Below are positions 33,511 through 42,118 of a stretch of DNA of 64,000 nucleotides, piece after piece (position 1 is the first letter of the stretch; the number at the start of each line of letters is the position of its first letter). Where the stretch lies: positions 1,364,001 to 1,428,000 of the forward strand of contig NZ_JAFCKP010000001.1 of assembly GCF_018130245.1 (NCBI RefSeq), written 5' to 3'. Both the position numbers and the translations under genes were made by a program. The notes beneath the pieces are model-generated. The model saw nothing but the letters and a program-made list of their open reading frames with translations, searched no databases and was not told the origin of the DNA. The stretch comes from Bradyrhizobium sp. SZCCT0231 (GTDB lineage: Bacteria > Pseudomonadota > Alphaproteobacteria > Rhizobiales > Xanthobacteraceae).

Positions 33511-33578
33511 GAGCATGATCCGGAACCATGGCCCGAGGCCGTGCGTAATCGGCTGCCGGTTCTTGAGAGGGATCATGC
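33511..33578. repeat. GCATGATC...GATCATGC repeat, degenerate copy 3
   Basis: The left arm GAGCATGATCCGGAACC matches the other copies, and the right arm GAGGGATCATGCCT is partly decayed. The interior differs from copies 1 and 2. It lies 20 bases before the fabD start. Confidence 0.55.
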
Positions 33579-33598
33579 CTGACAAGCAGGGAGCGCCG

Positions 33599-34558
33599 AT
33601 GACGGCTGCATTCACATTTCCGGGGCAGGGGTCCCAGGCGGTCGGCATGGGCAAGGCCCTGGCTGACGCCTTTCCGGTGGCGCGCGCCGTGTTCGACGAG
33701 GTCGATGCCGCGCTTTCCGAGAAGCTGACGGCCATCATCTGGGAAGGTCCGGCCGAAACCCTTCAGCTCACCGAGAACGCCCAGCCGGCGCTGATGGCGG
33801 TGTCTATCGCCACCCTGCGCGTGCTCGAGGCTGAGGCTGGTTTTTCCGTGGGACGAGACGCGGCCTTCGTTGCCGGCCACTCGCTCGGTGAATATTCGGC
33901 GCTGGCCGCGGCCGGCAGCCTGACGGTTTCGGATACCGCCCGCCTGCTTCGCACGCGCGGTCTCGCAATGCAAAAGGCCGTCCCGGTCGGCGCCGGCGCG
34001 ATGGCTGCGCTGCTCGGTCTCGACTATGAGGCCGCCATGGAGGTCGCGGGCGAGGCGGCGCAGGGCCAGGTCTGCCAGGCCGCCAACGACAATGGCGGCG
34101 GGCAGGTGGTCGTCTCAGGCGACAAGGCCGCGGTCGATCGCGCCGTCGAGATTGCCAAGGCCAAGGGCGCCAAGCGCGCGATGCTGCTGCCGGTGTCCGC
34201 GCCGTTCCATTGCAAGCTGATGCAGCCGGCTGCGGATGCCATGGCGGAGGCGCTCGCGAAGGTCACGATCAAGGCGCCGGCGGCGCCGCTGGTGTCGAAC
34301 GTGCTGGCGAGCGCCATCACCGATCCCGACGAGATTCGCCGCCGCCTGGTCGAGCAGGTCACCGGCACGGTGCGCTGGCGCGAGTCGGTGGCTTATATGG
34401 CCGGGCAGGGCGTCACCCGCTTCTTCGAGATCGGCGCCGGCAAGGTGCTGACGGGTCTGGTCAAGCGCATTGCCGACGGTGCCGTCGGCGTCGCGGTCGG
34501 CGGTCCGAACGATATTGCCGCCGCCAAGGATGCATTGGCCACTGCGAAGCAGGCCTAA
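33599..34558 (+). CDS. fabD: Malonyl-CoA:ACP transacylase
   Basis: A 319-residue enzyme that loads malonate onto acyl carrier protein. The start FTFPGQGSQAVGMGKAL is typical. The nucleophile is Ser95 in GHSLGEYSALAAAG; His204 in VSAPFHCKLM completes the dyad; the conserved TENAQPALMAVSIA and QVTGTVRWRESV are present. ATG 33599 follows GGGAG six bases upstream; an ATG at 33575 inside the repeat is less likely. It begins the fatty-acid cluster, 11 bases before fabG. Confidence 0.95.
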   Translation: MTAAFTFPGQGSQAVGMGKALADAFPVARAVFDEVDAALSEKLTAIIWEGPAETLQLTENAQPALMAVSIATLRVLEAEAGFSVGRDAAFVAGHSLGEYSALAAAGSLTVSDTARLLRTRGLAMQKAVPVGAGAMAALLGLDYEAAMEVAGEAAQGQVCQAANDNGGGQVVVSGDKAAVDRAVEIAKAKGAKRAMLLPVSAPFHCKLMQPAADAMAEALAKVTIKAPAAPLVSNVLASAITDPDEIRRRLVEQVTGTVRWRESVAYMAGQGVTRFFEIGAGKVLTGLVKRIADGAVGVAVGGPNDIAAAKDALATAKQA

Positions 34559-34569
34559 AGGAGTCATCA

Positions 34570-35307
34570 ATGTTCGATCTGACTGGCCGAAAGGCGCTCG
34601 TCACCGGCGCGACCGGAGGCATCGGCGGCGCGATCGCGCAGGCGCTGCACGCGCAGGGCGCCACCGTCGCGATATCGGGGACGCGGAAGGAGGTGCTGGA
34701 CGAGCTTGCCGGCAAGCTCGGCGAGCGCGCCCATGTGCTGCCCTGCAATCTCTCCAAGGCCGACGAGGTCGAGGCGCTGGTGCCCGCCGCGGAAGCCGCG
34801 ATGGGCCAGGTCGACATCCTCGTCGCCAATGCCGGCATCACGCGCGACAATCTCTTCGTGCAGCTCCGTGACGAGGACTGGGACGAGGTCATCAACGTCA
34901 ATCTGACCGCGACCTTCCGCCTGGCGCGCGCCGCGACCAAGCTGATGATGCGCAAGCGCTTCGGCCGCATCATCGCCATCACCTCGGTGGTCGGTGTCAC
35001 CGGCAATCCGGGGCAGGGCAATTATACTGCGTCGAAGGCAGGCCTGATCGGCATGATCAAGACGCTCGGCGCCGAATACGCCAAGCGTGGCGTCACCGCG
35101 AACTGCATCGCGCCCGGCTTCATCAAGACGCCGATGACGGATGCGCTCAACGACAAGCAGCGTGAAACGATTCTAACCAAGGTTCCGGCCGCCCGCCTGG
35201 GGACGCCCGAGGACATCGCAGCGGCCGCCGTCTACCTGAGTTCGAACGAAGCATCCTACGTCACCGGGCAGACCATCCACGTCAACGGCGGCATGGCCAT
35301 GATCTGA
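34570..35307 (+). CDS. fabG: 3-oxoacyl-ACP reductase
   Basis: A 245-residue NADPH-dependent SDR of type II fatty-acid synthesis. The cofactor motif TGATGGIG is at ~14-21, NAG in LVANAGITRDNLF, catalytic Ser in ITSVVGVTGNPGQGNY and Tyr152/Lys156 in YTASK. The C-terminal GQTIHVNGGMAMI is the standard FabG end. AAAGGAG precedes ATG 34570. It lies directly after fabD and before acpP, which supports the assignment over other SDRs. Confidence 0.95.
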   Translation: MFDLTGRKALVTGATGGIGGAIAQALHAQGATVAISGTRKEVLDELAGKLGERAHVLPCNLSKADEVEALVPAAEAAMGQVDILVANAGITRDNLFVQLRDEDWDEVINVNLTATFRLARAATKLMMRKRFGRIIAITSVVGVTGNPGQGNYTASKAGLIGMIKTLGAEYAKRGVTANCIAPGFIKTPMTDALNDKQRETILTKVPAARLGTPEDIAAAAVYLSSNEASYVTGQTIHVNGGMAMI

Positions 35308-35616
35308 CGCCTCCTGCCGCACTGCCGTCAAGGCGGCGCGGCATGCGGCAAACGGCCGTTTCCGGAGCGAAATGAGGCTTGTAGTCAAGGCAATTGAAGT
35401 ATGATAACCGGACCTTCAACGGATGGGCAAAGAACGCCATTGCAGGTTTTTGAAACCCTGTATATTGGCGATGCGGAGCCTTTGGCCGTCGTTCGCCGGG
35501 CCTGCATCGGTTAGGATGGGCCAAATCAAGTTCGTAAGCGAAGGCAGTCAAACGACCACGACGGCTCGTATCGTCCCGGGGGGTCGGGTCTACAGGGAAC
35601 AACACGAGGTTAAGCA
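35308..35616 (+). other. fabG-acpP intergenic region
   Basis: About 309 bases without a gene. A stem-loop follows fabG (TGCCGC...GCGGCA, 35317-35346). Promoter candidates for acpP include TTGCAG (35440-35445) with TATATT (35461-35466), spacer only 15 bases, so weak. A leader of about 150 bases would precede acpP. GAGGTTAA is its ribosome site. Confidence 0.4.
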
Positions 35617-35856
35617 ATGAGTGACATTGGCGAGCGGGTTAAGAAGATCGTGGTCGAACACCTTGGTGTTGAACCCGAGAAGGTTGTCGACAACGCGAGC
35701 TTCATCGACGACCTCGGCGCCGACAGTCTGGACACCGTCGAGCTGGTGATGGCGTTCGAAGAGGAATTCGGTTGCGAGATTCCGGACGACGCTGCGGAAA
35801 CGATTCTCACCGTCGGCGACGCCACGAAGTTTCTCGAGAAGAACGCGAAGAGCTAA
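35617..35856 (+). CDS. acpP: Acyl carrier protein
   Basis: A 79-residue acidic carrier of growing acyl chains. Ser37 in [19 protein letters not shown] takes the 4'-phosphopantetheine. The four-helix ACP pattern is complete ([60 protein letters not shown]). It is followed by a strong terminator, so its level may be set separately from fabF. Confidence 0.98.
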   Translation: MSDIGERVKKIVVEHLGVEPEKVVDNASFIDDLGADSLDTVELVMAFEEEFGCEIPDDAAETILTVGDATKFLEKNAKS

Positions 35857-35883
35857 GCTCTTCATTTTCGCGGGGACAACATT

Positions 35884-35922
35884 GAAACCGGACGGGCCGC
35901 TTCGCAGCGGTCAGCCGGTTTC
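35884..35922 (+). terminator. Intrinsic terminator after acpP
   Basis: GAAACCGG (35884-35891) pairs with CCGGTTTC (35915-35922); an inner stem CCGCT/AGCGG sits inside. TTGTTATT follows. It lies 28 bases after acpP and 41 before fabF, so it would act as partial attenuation inside the cluster. Confidence 0.75.
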
Positions 35923-35963
35923 TTGTTATTGGCCGTGAATCTTTCGATGCGGAGTTTTCGGAT

Positions 35964-37229
35964 ATGAGGCGGGTTGTCGTCACGGGTCTCGGCATGGTCA
36001 CGCCACTCGGCTGTGGCGTCGAGCCGACCTGGAAACGCATCCTCAACGGCGAGAGCGGTGCGCGCAGGATCGAGAGCTTCGATGTCTCCGATCTTCAGAC
36101 CAAATACGCCTGCACGGTCGTGCGCGGCGACGGGTCGAACGACAGCTTCAATCCCGACAAGTGGATGGAGCCGAAGGACCAGCGCAAGGTCGACGACTTC
36201 ATCATCTTCGGCATGGCCGCGGCCGGCCAGGCGCTCGACGACGCCAACTGGCATCCCGAGACTGAAGAGGACAAGTGTGCGACCGGCACCATGATCGGGT
36301 CGGGCATCGGCGGCCTCACCGGCATCGCCGACACCGCGATCCTCCTGAAGGAGCGCGGGCCGCGCCGGGTGTCGCCGTTCTTCATTCCGGGCCGCCTGAT
36401 CAATCTCGCCTCCGGCTACGTCTCGATCGCGCACGGGCTGAAGGGTCCGAACCATGCGGTGGTCACGGCCTGCTCGACCGGCGCGCATGCGGTCGGCGAT
36501 GCCGCCCGCCTGATCGCGCTCGGCGATGCCGACGTGATGGTCGCAGGCGGCGCCGAGTCGCCGATCAGCCGTATCGGCATTGCCGGATTCAACGCCGCGC
36601 GTGCGCTCTCGACCGGTTTCAACGACACGCCCGAGAAGGCCTCGCGTCCCTATGACAAGGACCGCGACGGCTTCGTGATGGGAGAGGGCGCCGGCGTCCT
36701 CGTGCTGGAAGAACTCGATCACGCCAGGCGCCGCGGTGCCAGGATCTACGCCGAGGTGATCGGCTATGGCCTCTCCGGCGACGCCTACCACATCACCTCG
36801 CCGTCGCCCGACGGCAATGGCGGTTTCCGCAGCATGTCGGCGGCGCTGAAGCGCGCCGGCCTGACGCCGTCCGATCTCGACTACATCAACGCGCACGGCA
36901 CCTCGACGCCGCTCGGCGACGAGATCGAGCTCGGTGCGGTCGAGCGTCTGCTCGGCAATGCCGCCTCCAAGGTTGCGATGTCCTCGACCAAATCGTCGAC
37001 CGGCCATCTCCTCGGCGCGGCCGGTGCGATCGAAGCGATCTTCGCCATTCTCGCGATTCGCGATAATGTCGTGCCGCCGACGATCAATCTCGACAATCCG
37101 TCGGTCGAGACTGCGATCGATCTCGTGCCGCACAAGGCAAAGAAGCGTGAGGTCAACGTCGCATTGTCGAACTCTTTTGGTTTTGGCGGTACCAATGCGT
37201 CGGTGATCGTCCGGCGTTTGGCCAGTTAG
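35964..37229 (+). CDS. fabF: Beta-ketoacyl-ACP synthase II
   Basis: A 421-residue elongating condensing enzyme. The Cys-His-His triad is present: Cys170 in VTACSTGAHA, His311 in INAHGTSTPLGD and His348 in SSTGHLLGAAG. The thiolase-fold start RRVVVTGLGMVTPLGCGV and the end NSFGFGGTNASVIVRR are standard. It condenses malonyl-ACP with acyl-ACP and sets the fluidity-linked C16/C18 step. It is separated from acpP by a terminator hairpin and followed by mltG after 126 bases. Confidence 0.96.
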   Translation: MRRVVVTGLGMVTPLGCGVEPTWKRILNGESGARRIESFDVSDLQTKYACTVVRGDGSNDSFNPDKWMEPKDQRKVDDFIIFGMAAAGQALDDANWHPETEEDKCATGTMIGSGIGGLTGIADTAILLKERGPRRVSPFFIPGRLINLASGYVSIAHGLKGPNHAVVTACSTGAHAVGDAARLIALGDADVMVAGGAESPISRIGIAGFNAARALSTGFNDTPEKASRPYDKDRDGFVMGEGAGVLVLEELDHARRRGARIYAEVIGYGLSGDAYHITSPSPDGNGGFRSMSAALKRAGLTPSDLDYINAHGTSTPLGDEIELGAVERLLGNAASKVAMSSTKSSTGHLLGAAGAIEAIFAILAIRDNVVPPTINLDNPSVETAIDLVPHKAKKREVNVALSNSFGFGGTNASVIVRRLAS

Positions 37230-37355
37230 TTTGCGTTTGAGACGAATCCACCGTTTTGCCGTAATCGGCGATAGTCATGGACGTGGGCGCGTGCATTTTG
37301 GCAGGGCAAGCGATTGCCGGGCCGTGATTGAACCGGCAGGATTCAGGTTGTTTCG

Positions 37356-38639
37356 ATGAGTGAAAGGCCGCCCATTTCACCCCGGAGTCCGCGGGCCGCG
37401 CTCGAGCCCGAGCAGCTCCCGCCGCCGCCCAAGCGGTCGGACCGCGCCCGCAGTCCCATCGTGATCGTCGGCAACGCCATCATCACCCTTCTGCTGATCG
37501 CCATGCTCGGCGCCGGCGGCGTCTACTATTACGGCCGGCAGGTGCTCGAGGCGCCCGGACCGCTGAAGGACGACAAGATCGTCAACATCCCGCAGCGTGC
37601 GGGCAAGCGCGACATCGCCGAGACGCTGAACCGGGAGGGCGTGACCGACGTCAATCCCTGGGTGTTCATCGCCAGCGTCGCCGCGTTGAAGGCGAGTTCG
37701 GACCTCAAGCCGGGTGAATATTCCTTCCAGAAGAACGCCTCGCTGCGCGACGTCATCGCCACCATCGTCGAGGGCAAGGTGGTGCAGCATGCCGTCACGA
37801 TTCCGGAAGGCCTGACCTCCGAGCAGATCGTGGCGCGGCTGTCCGACAACGACATCTTCACCGGCAGCGTGCGCGAGCTGCCGCGCGAAGGCACGCTGTT
37901 GCCGGAGACCTACAAATTCCCACGCGGCACCACGCGCGAGCAGGTGATCCAGCGCATGCAGCAGGCGCACAAGCGCGTGCTGGCCGAGATCTGGGAACGC
38001 CGCAGCCAGGACATTCCGGTCAGGACGCCGGAGCAGCTGGTCACGCTGGCGTCCATCATCGAGAAGGAAACCGGTAAGCCCGATGAGCGCAGCCGCGTCG
38101 CCGCGGTGTTCGTCAACCGCCTGAAGCAGAGGATCAAGCTGCAGTCCGATCCCACGATCATCTACGGGCTCGTCGGCGGCAAGGGCACGCTGGGCCGGCC
38201 GATCAAGCGCAGCGAGATCACGCAGCCCTCGCCGTACAACACCTATGTGATCGAGGGCCTGCCGCCGGGCCCGATCTCCAATCCGGGCCGCGCCTCGCTC
38301 GAGGCCGCCGCCAACCCGGCCCGCACCCGCGACCTCTATTTCGTCGCGGACGGCACCGGCGGGCACGCCTTCACCGAGACCTACGACGCGCACCAGAAGA
38401 ACGTCGCGAAACTCCGCGCGATGGAGAAGCAGATCCAGAACGACACGGTCGAGCCGGCCGAGGACGCGCAGCCGCCGGCCGCCGCCGCGCCCGGACCTGC
38501 CGACACACCGACTGCGACCACGCCGGCGCGGCCCAATCAGCAGAAGAAGCCGCCGGCGGCGCGCCCGGCTGGTCCAGCCAATCCCGCGCCGGCCCGGCAG
38601 GGCGCGGTGCAGTCCTCGCCACCGGTGGTCCAGCGCTAG
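37356..38639 (+). CDS. mltG: Endolytic murein transglycosylase MltG
   Basis: A 427-residue inner-membrane enzyme that cuts nascent glycan strands and helps set their length. A cytoplasmic Pro-rich N-terminus is followed by one helix at ~35-58 (IVIVGNAIITLLLIAMLGAGG). The periplasmic part has a LysM-like region (TIPEGLTSEQIVARLS) and the YceG catalytic core LASIIEKETGKPDERSRVAAVFVNRL, with the active-site Glu at 236/238, plus SDPTIIYGLVGG, SPYNTYVIEGLPPGPISNPG. The C-terminal 70 residues are Pro/Ala-rich and disordered. Next to fabF and yicC, as in many alphaproteobacteria. Confidence 0.95.
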   Translation: MSERPPISPRSPRAALEPEQLPPPPKRSDRARSPIVIVGNAIITLLLIAMLGAGGVYYYGRQVLEAPGPLKDDKIVNIPQRAGKRDIAETLNREGVTDVNPWVFIASVAALKASSDLKPGEYSFQKNASLRDVIATIVEGKVVQHAVTIPEGLTSEQIVARLSDNDIFTGSVRELPREGTLLPETYKFPRGTTREQVIQRMQQAHKRVLAEIWERRSQDIPVRTPEQLVTLASIIEKETGKPDERSRVAAVFVNRLKQRIKLQSDPTIIYGLVGGKGTLGRPIKRSEITQPSPYNTYVIEGLPPGPISNPGRASLEAAANPARTRDLYFVADGTGGHAFTETYDAHQKNVAKLRAMEKQIQNDTVEPAEDAQPPAAAAPGPADTPTATTPARPNQQKKPPAARPAGPANPAPARQGAVQSSPPVVQR

Positions 38640-38753
38640 GCGTCGCGGACCTTGCCTGCGGACATTGCGGATTCCACTTTCCGGCAAAATAGTCTTAAGA
38701 TTCGCGTGGCTTGATGCCTCGCGAATCCTTTTGTTCCTGGAGAATCTGACCTG

Positions 38754-39641
38754 ATGGCGCTGTCGTCCATGACCGGCTTTGCCCGAAGCCACGGCGCGAG
38801 CGGGCCGTACACGTTCGAATGGGAATTGAAATCGGTCAACGCCAAGGGCTTTGACCTCAGGGTGCGGCTGCCGCAGGGGTTTGACGAGCTCGAGGCTCAT
38901 GCCAAGAAGCGCGCCGGCGAGCTGCTCTCGCGCGGCACCGTCTACGCCAATCTCAATGTCAAGCGCACCAATGCCGCCGCCACGGTGCGCGTCAACGAGG
39001 ACGTGCTCAACGCCGTGCTGAAGGCCGCCGCGCTGATTTCCGGCAAGGTCGACGCGGTGGCGCCGAGCATCGACGGCCTGCTTGCCATCAAGGGCGTCGT
39101 CGAGATCGCCGAGCCCGAGGGCGACGAGGAGGAGGACAAGGCGGCGCGGGCCGCTGCGGCCGAGGCCTTCGACAAGGCGCTCAACGAACTCGTCGCGATG
39201 CGCAAGCGCGAGGGCACTTCGCTCGGGCAGATCCTGACCCAGCGCGTCGATGAGATCGAGCAGCTGGCGAAGAAGGCGGAAGGCTCGCCCGGCCGCAAGC
39301 CGGAGGCGATCAAGGCCAGGCTCTCTGAGCAGATCGCAACCCTGCTCGACACCTCCGATCGTTTCGATTCCGACCGCCTGATGCAGGAGGCGATCCTGAT
39401 CGCGACCAAGGCCGACATCCGCGAGGAGCTCGACCGCATCGCCTCGCATATCGCGCAGGCGCGCGAGCTGATCGGCAAGGGCGGCCCGATCGGGCGCAAG
39501 CTCGACTTCCTGGCGCAGGAGTTTCACCGCGAGGTCAACACCTGCTGCTCGAAGTCGAACGACATCGAGCTGACCAACACGGGGCTGGCCATGAAGAACG
39601 TGGTCGAGCAGTTCCGCGAGCAGGTCCAGAATCTGGAGTGA
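38754..39641 (+). CDS. YicC/YloC family endoribonuclease
   Basis: A 295-residue protein. The N-terminal half has the family start MALSSMTGFARSHGASGPYTFEWELKSVNAKGFDLRVRLP, and the C-terminal half has the DUF1732 signature DSDRLMQEAILIATKADIREELDRIASHIAQ, LDFLAQEFHREVNTCCSKSNDIELTNTGLAMKN. E. coli YicC is an endoribonuclease that affects sRNA turnover; the same is presumed here. It ends three bases before gmk, so they are cotranscribed, the conserved yicC-gmk pairing. Confidence 0.94.
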   Translation: MALSSMTGFARSHGASGPYTFEWELKSVNAKGFDLRVRLPQGFDELEAHAKKRAGELLSRGTVYANLNVKRTNAAATVRVNEDVLNAVLKAAALISGKVDAVAPSIDGLLAIKGVVEIAEPEGDEEEDKAARAAAAEAFDKALNELVAMRKREGTSLGQILTQRVDEIEQLAKKAEGSPGRKPEAIKARLSEQIATLLDTSDRFDSDRLMQEAILIATKADIREELDRIASHIAQARELIGKGGPIGRKLDFLAQEFHREVNTCCSKSNDIELTNTGLAMKNVVEQFREQVQNLE

Positions 39642-39644
39642 TCG

Positions 39645-40304
39645 ATGACGACGGGCGGTCACGGAGCTGACGGTGTCGAGCGGCGCGGATTGATGTTCGT
39701 GCTGTCTTCGCCCTCGGGTGCGGGCAAGACGACGCTGTCGCGGATGTTGCTGGAGCGGGAGCCCGGCCTGAAGATGTCGGTGTCGGCGACCACGCGTGCG
39801 ATGCGGCCGGGAGAGGTCGAGGGGCGCGACTATTTCTTCGTGAGCAAAGGCAGATTCGAGACGATGGTGGAGCAGGGCGAACTGCTCGAATGGGCCACCG
39901 TGTTTGACAATCTCTACGGGACGCCGCGTGCTCCGGTGGAGGCGGCATTGTCGGCCGGGCAGGACGTGCTGTTCGACATCGATTGGCAGGGCACACAGCA
40001 ACTGCACCAGAAGGCGAGCGTCGACGTGGTTCGCGTCTTCATCCTGCCGCCTTCGGCGGCGGACCTCGAGAAGCGCCTGCACTCGCGCGCGCAGGACTCC
40101 GACGAGGTCATCCGCAAGCGGATGAGCCGCGCCAGCCACGAGATGAGCCACTGGGCCGAGTACGACTACATCGTGATCAACCACGATGTAGGCCAGGCCT
40201 TCGCCGAGGTGCAGTCGATCCTGAAGGCCGAACGCCTCAAGCGCGAGCGGCGGATTGGCCTCGTAGGCTTCGTGCGAAGTTTGCAAGGTCAGCTTCAAGG
40301 TTAG
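39645..40304 (+). CDS. gmk: Guanylate kinase
   Basis: A 219-residue enzyme that phosphorylates GMP to GDP. The P-loop is SSPSGAGKTTLS at ~21-32; the GMP-binding region has SVSATTRAMRPGEVEGRDYFFVSKGRFETM and LLEWATVFDNLYGTP; the lid follows (KRMSRASHEMSHWAEYDYIVIN). It directly follows yicC. The last 68 bases overlap the 3' end of a convergent gene on the other strand, so its final ~22 residues are shared DNA; the length is normal. Confidence 0.96.
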   Translation: MTTGGHGADGVERRGLMFVLSSPSGAGKTTLSRMLLEREPGLKMSVSATTRAMRPGEVEGRDYFFVSKGRFETMVEQGELLEWATVFDNLYGTPRAPVEAALSAGQDVLFDIDWQGTQQLHQKASVDVVRVFILPPSAADLEKRLHSRAQDSDEVIRKRMSRASHEMSHWAEYDYIVINHDVGQAFAEVQSILKAERLKRERRIGLVGFVRSLQGQLQG

Positions 40305-41466
40305 GCCGCGACAGGCGCGGCCCTTCCTTCGCCAGCTGCTCCAGCATCGACGTGATGACGTCGACGTCGACGGCATCGGCATCGGCGTCACGGCCTGCCG
40401 GCGCGTCATCGCGATCCTTGCCGATCTCGCTGGCGGCGAGCTGTGGCGCAGCGGCGACGGGCTCGAATTTCTTCTCGACCATCTTGATCTCGACCTTGTC
40501 GCTTCTGGTCTCGACCGGTTCTGCGGCCGGGGCGGCGGCACGCCGCCTGCGCGCGTCGATCAGCTCGATCTCGCGGCCGATCGCGGCAAGTTTCGTCACG
40601 TGTCTTGTCGGTTGCGGACGCGCCGCGTCGAAGTCGATGGGGTGCAGCGGCGGCCGGGCGTCGGCCGGCTTTGAAGCGAGCCAGGGCGCACGGCTTCCGT
40701 CCTGGTTCTGTGCCTGCCAATCGTCCCAATGTCCGTGACGGTCGGCGGACTCAAGTCGGACGCGCGCGCCGGCGAAGCGGTAGATGAGGCTGGCGAGGAG
40801 ACCGGCGAGCGCCAGCGCGCCGCCGATCACGAGCACCAGCATCTGGAGCGAGCCGGTCGGCTTGTCGGTCGTGCTGTTGTCTGCCGCAGCGGGCGCCACG
40901 GGCGCCGGGGATTTTGACGGCTTTGCGCTCGGCTGTGCGGCTGCCGCGACAACGGCCGGTGCCGGCGGCGGCGCGGGTGGAGCGGACGCTGCGGAGACAT
41001 CGGGCCAGGGCGCGGCGCCAGCGGGTTGCTGCGCGTTGCCGTCAGTGGGCTGGTCCGCGGATTGTTGTAGCGGTGTCGCGGCGGCGGCTTGCGCCGGAGC
41101 GTTCGGCGTCTTGAGGGCGGCGCCGCTCCGCGGCGTCAGATATTCGGCGCGCGCGTCCTGCACCGGGTGCTGCTGCGGGGGCGGCGCATCTGCGGTCGGT
41201 GTATCGCTCGCGGCCTGCGCGGTCTTCGCGCTGTCCTTGTCGCCGGCGGCGCGCAGATACCAGCATTTCCGCTTGGTCGTGCGATCGAGGCGATAGTACC
41301 AGTGCTGGCCCTGCGGCGCGGCGTCCTTCGGCGCTGCCAGGCAGTCGGGGGCTGCGTTGGCCGTGCTCGATGCGGTTGGCGCATTCTGCGACACCGCGGC
41401 CAATGGCGCGCCCGCAATGATGCTGGCGACGAGGGTCGAAATGAACTTTGCGGCGCGGTTGCCCAT
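40237..41466 (-). CDS. Single-pass membrane protein with WYYR/KCWYLR motif, function unknown
   Basis: A 409-residue protein. It has a signal peptide (MGNRAAKFISTLVASIIAGAPLAAVS), then a conserved short module, DCLAAPKDAAPQGQHWYYRLDR followed by TTKRKCWYLRAAGD, a Pro/Ala-rich stretch, a membrane helix near ~210-235 (LVLVIGGALALAGLLASLIYRF) and a charged C-terminal part with VDVDVITSMLEQLAKEGPRLSR. The same WYYR...CWYLR module is remembered from other rhizobial hypothetical proteins; it may be a small folded domain. ATG 41466 follows GGGAG at six bases; ATG 41487 is an alternative. Its 3' end overlaps gmk by 68 bases in convergent orientation. Confidence 0.78.
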   Translation of the reverse strand: MGNRAAKFISTLVASIIAGAPLAAVSQNAPTASSTANAAPDCLAAPKDAAPQGQHWYYRLDRTTKRKCWYLRAAGDKDSAKTAQAASDTPTADAPPPQQHPVQDARAEYLTPRSGAALKTPNAPAQAAAATPLQQSADQPTDGNAQQPAGAAPWPDVSAASAPPAPPPAPAVVAAAAQPSAKPSKSPAPVAPAAADNSTTDKPTGSLQMLVLVIGGALALAGLLASLIYRFAGARVRLESADRHGHWDDWQAQNQDGSRAPWLASKPADARPPLHPIDFDAARPQPTRHVTKLAAIGREIELIDARRRRAAAPAAEPVETRSDKVEIKMVEKKFEPVAAAPQLAASEIGKDRDDAPAGRDADADAVDVDVITSMLEQLAKEGPRLSRPNLEADLANFARSLRGQSAARA

Positions 41467-41616
41467 CCTGGTCTCCCGGTTACGCATGACGCAACTCTTA
41501 ACCACCCCTTTGTCATCAAAGACTTGGGTGGCAATGAGCCGCAAATCCGGAGAGGATGTGGCTTGAATCGGGCCTGCGGCGCGTTCGTTCCGCCGCGATG
41601 TCGGGCTTTTTCCGCC

Positions 41617-42093
41617 TTACTGCTTGGCCGAGGTCCAGGTTCCGCCGCAGCCGTCGGAGCGACGCCAGGTCCCGGACCCGCTGCGGCCGGAGAGGCGGCC
41701 CGCGCCGGTGAAGGTCACGCCCTGGCCTTGTCCGCGCGTAGAGACCGAGCCGCTCGGGCTGACGGTTCCGCTGACGCCTTCGCCGATGACGCGGCCGGAG
41801 GTGACGACCACCGCACCGGTGGTCGAGCCGCCGCAGCCGATGCTGGTGACCATCCAGGCGCCGTCGAAGCTTCCGCCACCGCTTCGCCGTGACGACGAGC
41901 GCGATTCCTCGACGGGCTTGCTCCGGCGTGCGGACGGAGCCGGTTCGGCCGAGCGGTCCGAACGCGAGCCCGACAGCGACTTCTCGTCATTGCCGATCGA
42001 GCCGCCGGCGCTGCCGGATTGCGCGAAGGCGGGCGACGAGGCGAGGTTGAGGAGGAAGGCGAGGGCGGTCGCACGGGTGACGGCGTTGGGCAT
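41617..42093 (-). CDS. Secreted glycine/serine-rich protein downstream of the caspase gene
   Basis: A 158-residue protein with a signal peptide ending SSPAFAQ. A serine/arginine-rich linker (~25-75) is followed by a compact C-terminal domain: SFDGAWMVTSIGCGGSTTGAVVVTSGRVIGEGVSGTVSPSGSVS, GVTFTGAGRLSGRSGSGTWRRSDGCGGTW. The two cysteine-glycine motifs (GCGGS, GCGGTW) and W...GRV...GSGTW pattern suggest a small beta domain held by a disulfide. It starts 25 bases after the caspase-family gene on the same strand, so they are probably one unit. Function unknown. Confidence 0.75.
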   Translation of the reverse strand: MPNAVTRATALAFLLNLASSPAFAQSGSAGGSIGNDEKSLSGSRSDRSAEPAPSARRSKPVEESRSSSRRSGGGSFDGAWMVTSIGCGGSTTGAVVVTSGRVIGEGVSGTVSPSGSVSTRGQGQGVTFTGAGRLSGRSGSGTWRRSDGCGGTWTSAKQ

Positions 42094-42118
42094 GAGGAAA
42101 AATCCGAATGAAAAGGTA

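Noticed and set aside
37377-40541. A 1054-codon open frame on the minus strand opposite mltG, yicC and gmk
   Set aside because: The three plus-strand genes have clear family motifs, and the antisense translation has none; it is a GC-driven shadow.
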